Below are positions 7,757 to 10,481 of a stretch of DNA of 10,481 bases, piece after piece (positions within the stretch are counted from its first letter, which is position 1; the number at the start of each line of letters is the position of its first letter). Source of the stretch: Bacteroidota bacterium (GTDB lineage: Bacteria > Bacteroidota > Bacteroidia > Bacteroidales > F082). The translations under genes were made by a program, and so were the position numbers. The DNA is taken from the NCBI GenBank assembly GCA_002686705.1, contig NYYH01000065.1:1-10481 (forward strand). The letters are read 5' to 3'. A model generated the notes under the pieces. The model searched no databases and was not told where the DNA came from. It saw only the letters and a list, made by a program, of their open reading frames with translations.

Positions 7757-7812
7757 TAGTGCCTTTTCGTGCTTTCAGTGAAAAAAGCTTAGCGTCTTTG
7801 CTGCTCGAAGTA
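7757..7812 (+). repeat. Dispersed repeat copy directly upstream of the STT3 start
   Basis: The sequence 'tagtgccttttcgtgctttcagtg' followed by 'cttagcgtctttgct' (7788-7802) belongs to the same family as the blocks at 5376-5518 and 6396-6526. It begins only a few bases from the ATG of STT3, so the gene's leader and any ribosome site lie within repeat DNA. Expression signals for STT3 must therefore lie in the repeat or farther upstream. Confidence 0.75.
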
Positions 7813-7864
7813 AAAAAAGCTGGTGAAAGGAAAATCTAAACCCTAATCAACAGCCCCGTGGTGT

Positions 7865-7884
7865 ATGAATTAAATTTAATTCAT
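7865..7884. repeat. Perfect 20-base AT-rich palindrome
   Basis: The sequence atgaatta...taattcat reads identically on both strands over 20 bases with no central spacer. It lies 36 bases after the PIG-L stop and about 110 bases before the STT3 start, both on the minus strand. Only two of the twenty bases are G or C, and no T-run follows in the transcribed direction, so it is not a standard intrinsic terminator. A regulator-binding site is possible. Confidence 0.6.
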
Positions 7885-7920
7885 CGTAATAAATCCCATA
7901 TTTAATTGTAGCTTTTTCTG

Positions 7921-8589
7921 TCAACTAACCATGCGCACTATGTGGAAGCCTTCACCATAACCAAACCCAGCCTGTGTACCTCTAAATTTTGCCAATGCCT
8001 CTACTGCCTGAATTGATCTTGGTCCAGGAAAGTCTGAAAGTTGAGATTTGTAGCATCTCAATGCATCTAATTTTTTCTCAATATGCTCAGTAATATCAAT
8101 AACCCAATTGGGAGTAAAGTTCGGTTCAATATGTGGTGCATTCCAATGTGTCTCAGATAATGTCTCGTAGGCAGCTAAAATCCCAATATCTTTCGTAATG
8201 CTAACAGGTCTAGTTGCAACCATTAAACTATCAAATACTAGTCTATGATCTATATGTCGATCAGGATATGGGCAAAATACCATTTGTGGATTGAATTTAT
8301 TGACTATCTCTGAAATCCTACCATTGAACTCATGAAGTGGTTGATCACCGATCATAGTGGCGGGAATCTCGAGAAACTCAGATCTAGCTACACCTAACAG
8401 ATCAAACGCTGAATTAGCCTCAGAAACTGTTATTTCATAATCTTCACGACTATATAGTGGTGGTAAATGGCCGGAGACTATCAATACAAACACCTCATCA
8501 CCTTGCGACGAAAATTTTGCAATTGTACCACCTACTCCAAGAGTCTCATCATCAGGATGAGGGGCAACCACTAGAACTCTTTTCTTCAT
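7921..8589 (-). CDS. PIG-L/LmbE-type deacetylase
   Basis: 222 residues, normal for the family. The N-terminus carries the hallmark APHPDDETLGVGG, with the zinc ligands and catalytic base at His11, Asp13 and Asp14. The second zinc motif is PDRHIDHR with His112 and His115. The family hydrolyses N-acetyl groups from GlcNAc-type sugars or related amides in the cytoplasm. The ATG directly follows the TAA of the upstream methyltransferase (TAAATG), with AAAGG just ahead, so translation is coupled. This places it in the cupin-methyltransferase operon and suggests deacetylation of the same nucleotide sugar or glycan intermediate; the substrate is inferred. No signal peptide is seen. Confidence 0.92.
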   Translation of the reverse strand: MKKRVLVVAPHPDDETLGVGGTIAKFSSQGDEVFVLIVSGHLPPLYSREDYEITVSEANSAFDLLGVARSEFLEIPATMIGDQPLHEFNGRISEIVNKFNPQMVFCPYPDRHIDHRLVFDSLMVATRPVSITKDIGILAAYETLSETHWNAPHIEPNFTPNWVIDITEHIEKKLDALRCYKSQLSDFPGPRSIQAVEALAKFRGTQAGFGYGEGFHIVRMVS

Positions 8590-9855
8590 TTAAACTACCT
8601 TTCTTGCAACAATTCCGGGTTCCGGCATAGGCAAAATAAATTGTCCCACCTCCTCACCATATTTCTGATGCATTTTCATGATAGGCTCTGCAAAATTCCA
8701 AGCTAATATTAGAACATAATCGGGCCTACTCTCATAGAGAGCCTCAGCCGATAATACCGGTATATGTGTAATTGGAGTAAAAAGTCCTTGTTTTAGGGGA
8801 TTGTCATCAACAATAAAATCTAGTACATTTTCATCTAATCCAAAATGACTCATAAGAGTTGTTGCTTTAGTCGCCGCACCAAATCCAGTAATACTTTTAC
8901 CACTGACTTTTAATGAACACACCAACTCCCACAATTTATCACGAACATTACTAATTTTAGCATCAAACTTGTGTAGTGACTCTACCTTGTCAAGTCCCAA
9001 CTCATGTTCAATAAAGATCAACTCATCAACTGAACTATCTCGCTCAATAGATCCCACCTGTTTCTGTGCCATCACGCGAATCGAACCACCTTGAGGTGAA
9101 ACACGCTCTACTCCAATCACTTCCATTCCGACCCTGGCAAACAGTTTTTCGAAGGGGGATAATGTATGATAATCAAGATGTTCATGATAGATTGTATCGA
9201 ACCAGGTATTACTATATATATCAACCAGATACCCAACCTCTAAAACAAAAACCCCATCCTCATCAAGCCAATGCTCTACACCTTTAACCACATCGAAAAG
9301 ATCATCAATATGAGCACAGGCATTATGAGATGTAATATAATTAGCAGCACCGTACTTCTTGTACAACTCTACAGCAAGATCATAACCAAAAAAATCAGCC
9401 ACTGTTTCAATCCCTTCTTCTGAGGCTTTTTTGGCAATTTCCTTTGCCGGATCCACCCCCACTACTTTCATTCCCTTATCTTTAAAAAATTGAAGACAAG
9501 TTCCATCATTTGAGCCTATGTCAGCAATCAAATCACCAGACTTTAGTCCAAAGCGGTTGCTCATGTCTTCTGCGTAGACTCTTAGATGGTTGACAAAATG
9601 GGCAGATGTGGCAGAAACATAAGTGTAATTTTTCTGATAGAGGATCTGAGGATCAACTACATGTCCTAGTTGAACGTGATGACAATCTTCACAAAAATAC
9701 AAATCCAGTGGATAAACCTGCTCCTCTCGACCCAACTCCTCTTTAGAGAGAAAATCATTCCCTGGAGGGGTTGGAGTAAGAGACATAGCCTTCGTTAAAG
9801 GCGAATCCCCGCACATCCGGCAACTATCCCTGAAGTAATAACCAGAATGTATCAT
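8590..9855 (-). CDS. Sugar C-methyltransferase-like SAM enzyme (TcaB9/NovU type)
   Basis: 421 residues with the three-part build of deoxysugar C-methyltransferases. An N-terminal zinc-binding region has Cys12, Cys15, Cys55 and Cys58 (SCRMCG and FCEDC). The class I SAM domain contains IADIGSNDGT at 110-119. A C-terminal Rossmann-like domain (Methyltransf_14) has GFGAATKATTL at about 324-334. The segment IYHEHLDYHTLSPF holds the Tyr-His-Glu-His cluster (223-226), corresponding by position to the catalytic Glu-His pair known from TcaB9. Family members methylate C3 of nucleotide-linked 4-keto-6-deoxy sugars to make branched sugars; some relatives act on other substrates. Its ATG overlaps the TGA of the upstream cupin gene by 4 bases (ATGA), and it abuts the PIG-L gene downstream, so all three are co-translated. 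The family is clear; the precise sugar is inferred. Confidence 0.9.
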   Translation of the reverse strand: MIHSGYYFRDSCRMCGDSPLTKAMSLTPTPPGNDFLSKEELGREEQVYPLDLYFCEDCHHVQLGHVVDPQILYQKNYTYVSATSAHFVNHLRVYAEDMSNRFGLKSGDLIADIGSNDGTCLQFFKDKGMKVVGVDPAKEIAKKASEEGIETVADFFGYDLAVELYKKYGAANYITSHNACAHIDDLFDVVKGVEHWLDEDGVFVLEVGYLVDIYSNTWFDTIYHEHLDYHTLSPFEKLFARVGMEVIGVERVSPQGGSIRVMAQKQVGSIERDSSVDELIFIEHELGLDKVESLHKFDAKISNVRDKLWELVCSLKVSGKSITGFGAATKATTLMSHFGLDENVLDFIVDDNPLKQGLFTPITHIPVLSAEALYESRPDYVLILAWNFAEPIMKMHQKYGEEVGQFILPMPEPGIVARKVV

Positions 9856-10295
9856 ACTTTAATATCTTTAGGATCAATTATTATCACTCGTCGAACATCT
9901 TCCTCATAAGCTTTTTGATCACGAGGATTGCGGCTTATAGCCAACAGATCACAATCTTCCAAAAAAACAGTTGCGTGATCCTCCATCGGCGGTGTGAAAA
10001 TCATCTCACCTGTTTTCACACTGACACATTGCAATTCTTCCTCACTATTTGTTGGGCGAAAATAGTAATCTAAAGAACCTGATAACACATACATATAGTG
10101 CCAGTCTGTTAGGTGGTAGTGGTTGGATCTCACTGTACCTTTTTTTGAAGAGATTAGTGAGAGGTTCTTCATGGGAAAATTTACGAGAGATTGAATTGCA
10201 CCTCTTTCATCTGCATGTGGGGGCTCTAACTCTACCAGTCCGTTTCTTGGCCACATAGTTTCATCATCAATCTTTATATTTTTCCAATTTTTCAT
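9852..10295 (-). CDS. Cupin, nucleotide-sugar isomerase/epimerase-like (FdtA/WxcM-type)
   Basis: 147 residues forming a single cupin barrel. Motif 1 is G53-x5-H59-x-H61-x4-H66-x6-G73, in NHYHLTDWHYMYVLSG; the usual Glu of this motif is replaced by His66. Motif 2 is G96-x5-P102 followed by His107. RGAIQSLVNFP (31-41) resembles the start of FdtA/WxcM and CapF-type sugar cupins. Relatives interconvert 3- and 4-keto deoxysugars or act as epimerases or reductases. The start has a good ribosome site (AAGGAA, 6 bases before ATG). It is the second gene of the operon, 28 bases after the partial gene and overlapping the methyltransferase by 4 bases. Context supports a role on a 4-keto sugar; the exact reaction is not certain. 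Confidence 0.8.
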   Translation of the reverse strand: MKNWKNIKIDDETMWPRNGLVELEPPHADERGAIQSLVNFPMKNLSLISSKKGTVRSNHYHLTDWHYMYVLSGSLDYYFRPTNSEEELQCVSVKTGEMIFTPPMEDHATVFLEDCDLLAISRNPRDQKAYEEDVRRVIIIDPKDIKV

Positions 10296-10323
10296 TTAAA
10301 TTTCCTTATTATTAAATTTTATA

Positions 10324-10481
10324 CTAGGGTTTTCTACTACTGAAATGAACAATTTCATCAATTACTTTTGCACGTTGAAGAATACGGTCTCTCTCATTAG
10401 CAACCAGTTTTTCGTTATCTAGCATACAAGAAAAACTACGAAACATTTCAACAAACTGTTCTGCCTGCTCACCGTATTCTA
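10324..10481 (-). CDS. C-terminal end of an unidentified protein, cut by the window edge
   Basis: An open frame enters from the right edge and gives 51 residues before TAG at 10324-10326. It begins EYGEQAEQFVEMFRSF and ends DEIVHFSSRKP, mostly helical and charged, with no motif I can assign. The cupin gene starts 28 bases downstream on the same strand, so it is probably the preceding gene of the same operon and may be another sugar-modifying or glycosyltransferase protein. The family is not recognised. Confidence 0.6.
   Translation of the reverse strand, partial: EYGEQAEQFVEMFRSFSCMLDNEKLVANERDRILQRAKVIDEIVHFSSRKP

Noticed and set aside
7865..7884. Palindrome as intrinsic terminator of the PIG-L operon
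   Set aside because: The stem is almost all A/T, has no loop, and is not followed by a T-run on the transcribed strand.

Overview
The window looks like a surface-polysaccharide or protein-glycosylation region from a Gram-negative environmental bacterium. It contains a WbpM/PglF-type nucleotide-sugar dehydratase, an STT3/PglB-type oligosaccharyltransferase and a nucleotide-sugar tailoring operon. Bacterial STT3 genes are best known from Campylobacterales and Deltaproteobacteria-like lineages. The window also carries an intergenic repeat family (reading 'cttagtgcctt...', or on the other strand the familiar 'caccacgaaggacacgaagg' style) that is common in environmental genomes of several phyla. 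The phylum cannot be fixed from this sequence.

Layout. 1-424: the tail of a broken STT3-like copy on the plus strand. Its first 71 bases exactly match, inverted, an internal piece of the intact STT3 gene at 6600-6670. No gene follows up to 424. 425-1999: a very AT-rich, apparently lone B12-binding-type radical SAM gene on the plus strand. 2000-2453: AT-rich sequence without a recognisable gene. 2454-3320: an EamA/DMT transporter on the plus strand, starting with GTG. 3321-3412: a short convergent spacer. 3413-5278 (minus): a membrane-anchored nucleotide-sugar 4,6-dehydratase. 5279-5522: a spacer filled with repeats. 5523-7754 (minus): an STT3-type oligosaccharyltransferase with its catalytic motifs present, but with a repeat-derived Lys-rich insert inside the reading frame. 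7755-7920: a spacer with another repeat copy and a perfect 20-base palindrome. 7921-10481 (minus): a tightly coupled operon, in transcription order an unidentified partial gene, a cupin sugar isomerase/epimerase-like gene, a TcaB9/NovU-like sugar C-methyltransferase and a PIG-L-type deacetylase.

How the genes may work together (inference). The dehydratase would make a UDP-4-keto-6-deoxy-HexNAc. The cupin, methyltransferase and PIG-L genes could isomerise, C-methylate and deacetylate nucleotide-linked sugars. STT3 could transfer a finished lipid-linked glycan to protein Asn residues. The plus-strand radical SAM and EamA genes differ sharply in base composition and look independently acquired. 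The most striking features are the repeat insertion inside the STT3 gene, the same repeat family flanking that gene on both sides, and the identical inverted STT3 fragment 6.5 kb away.
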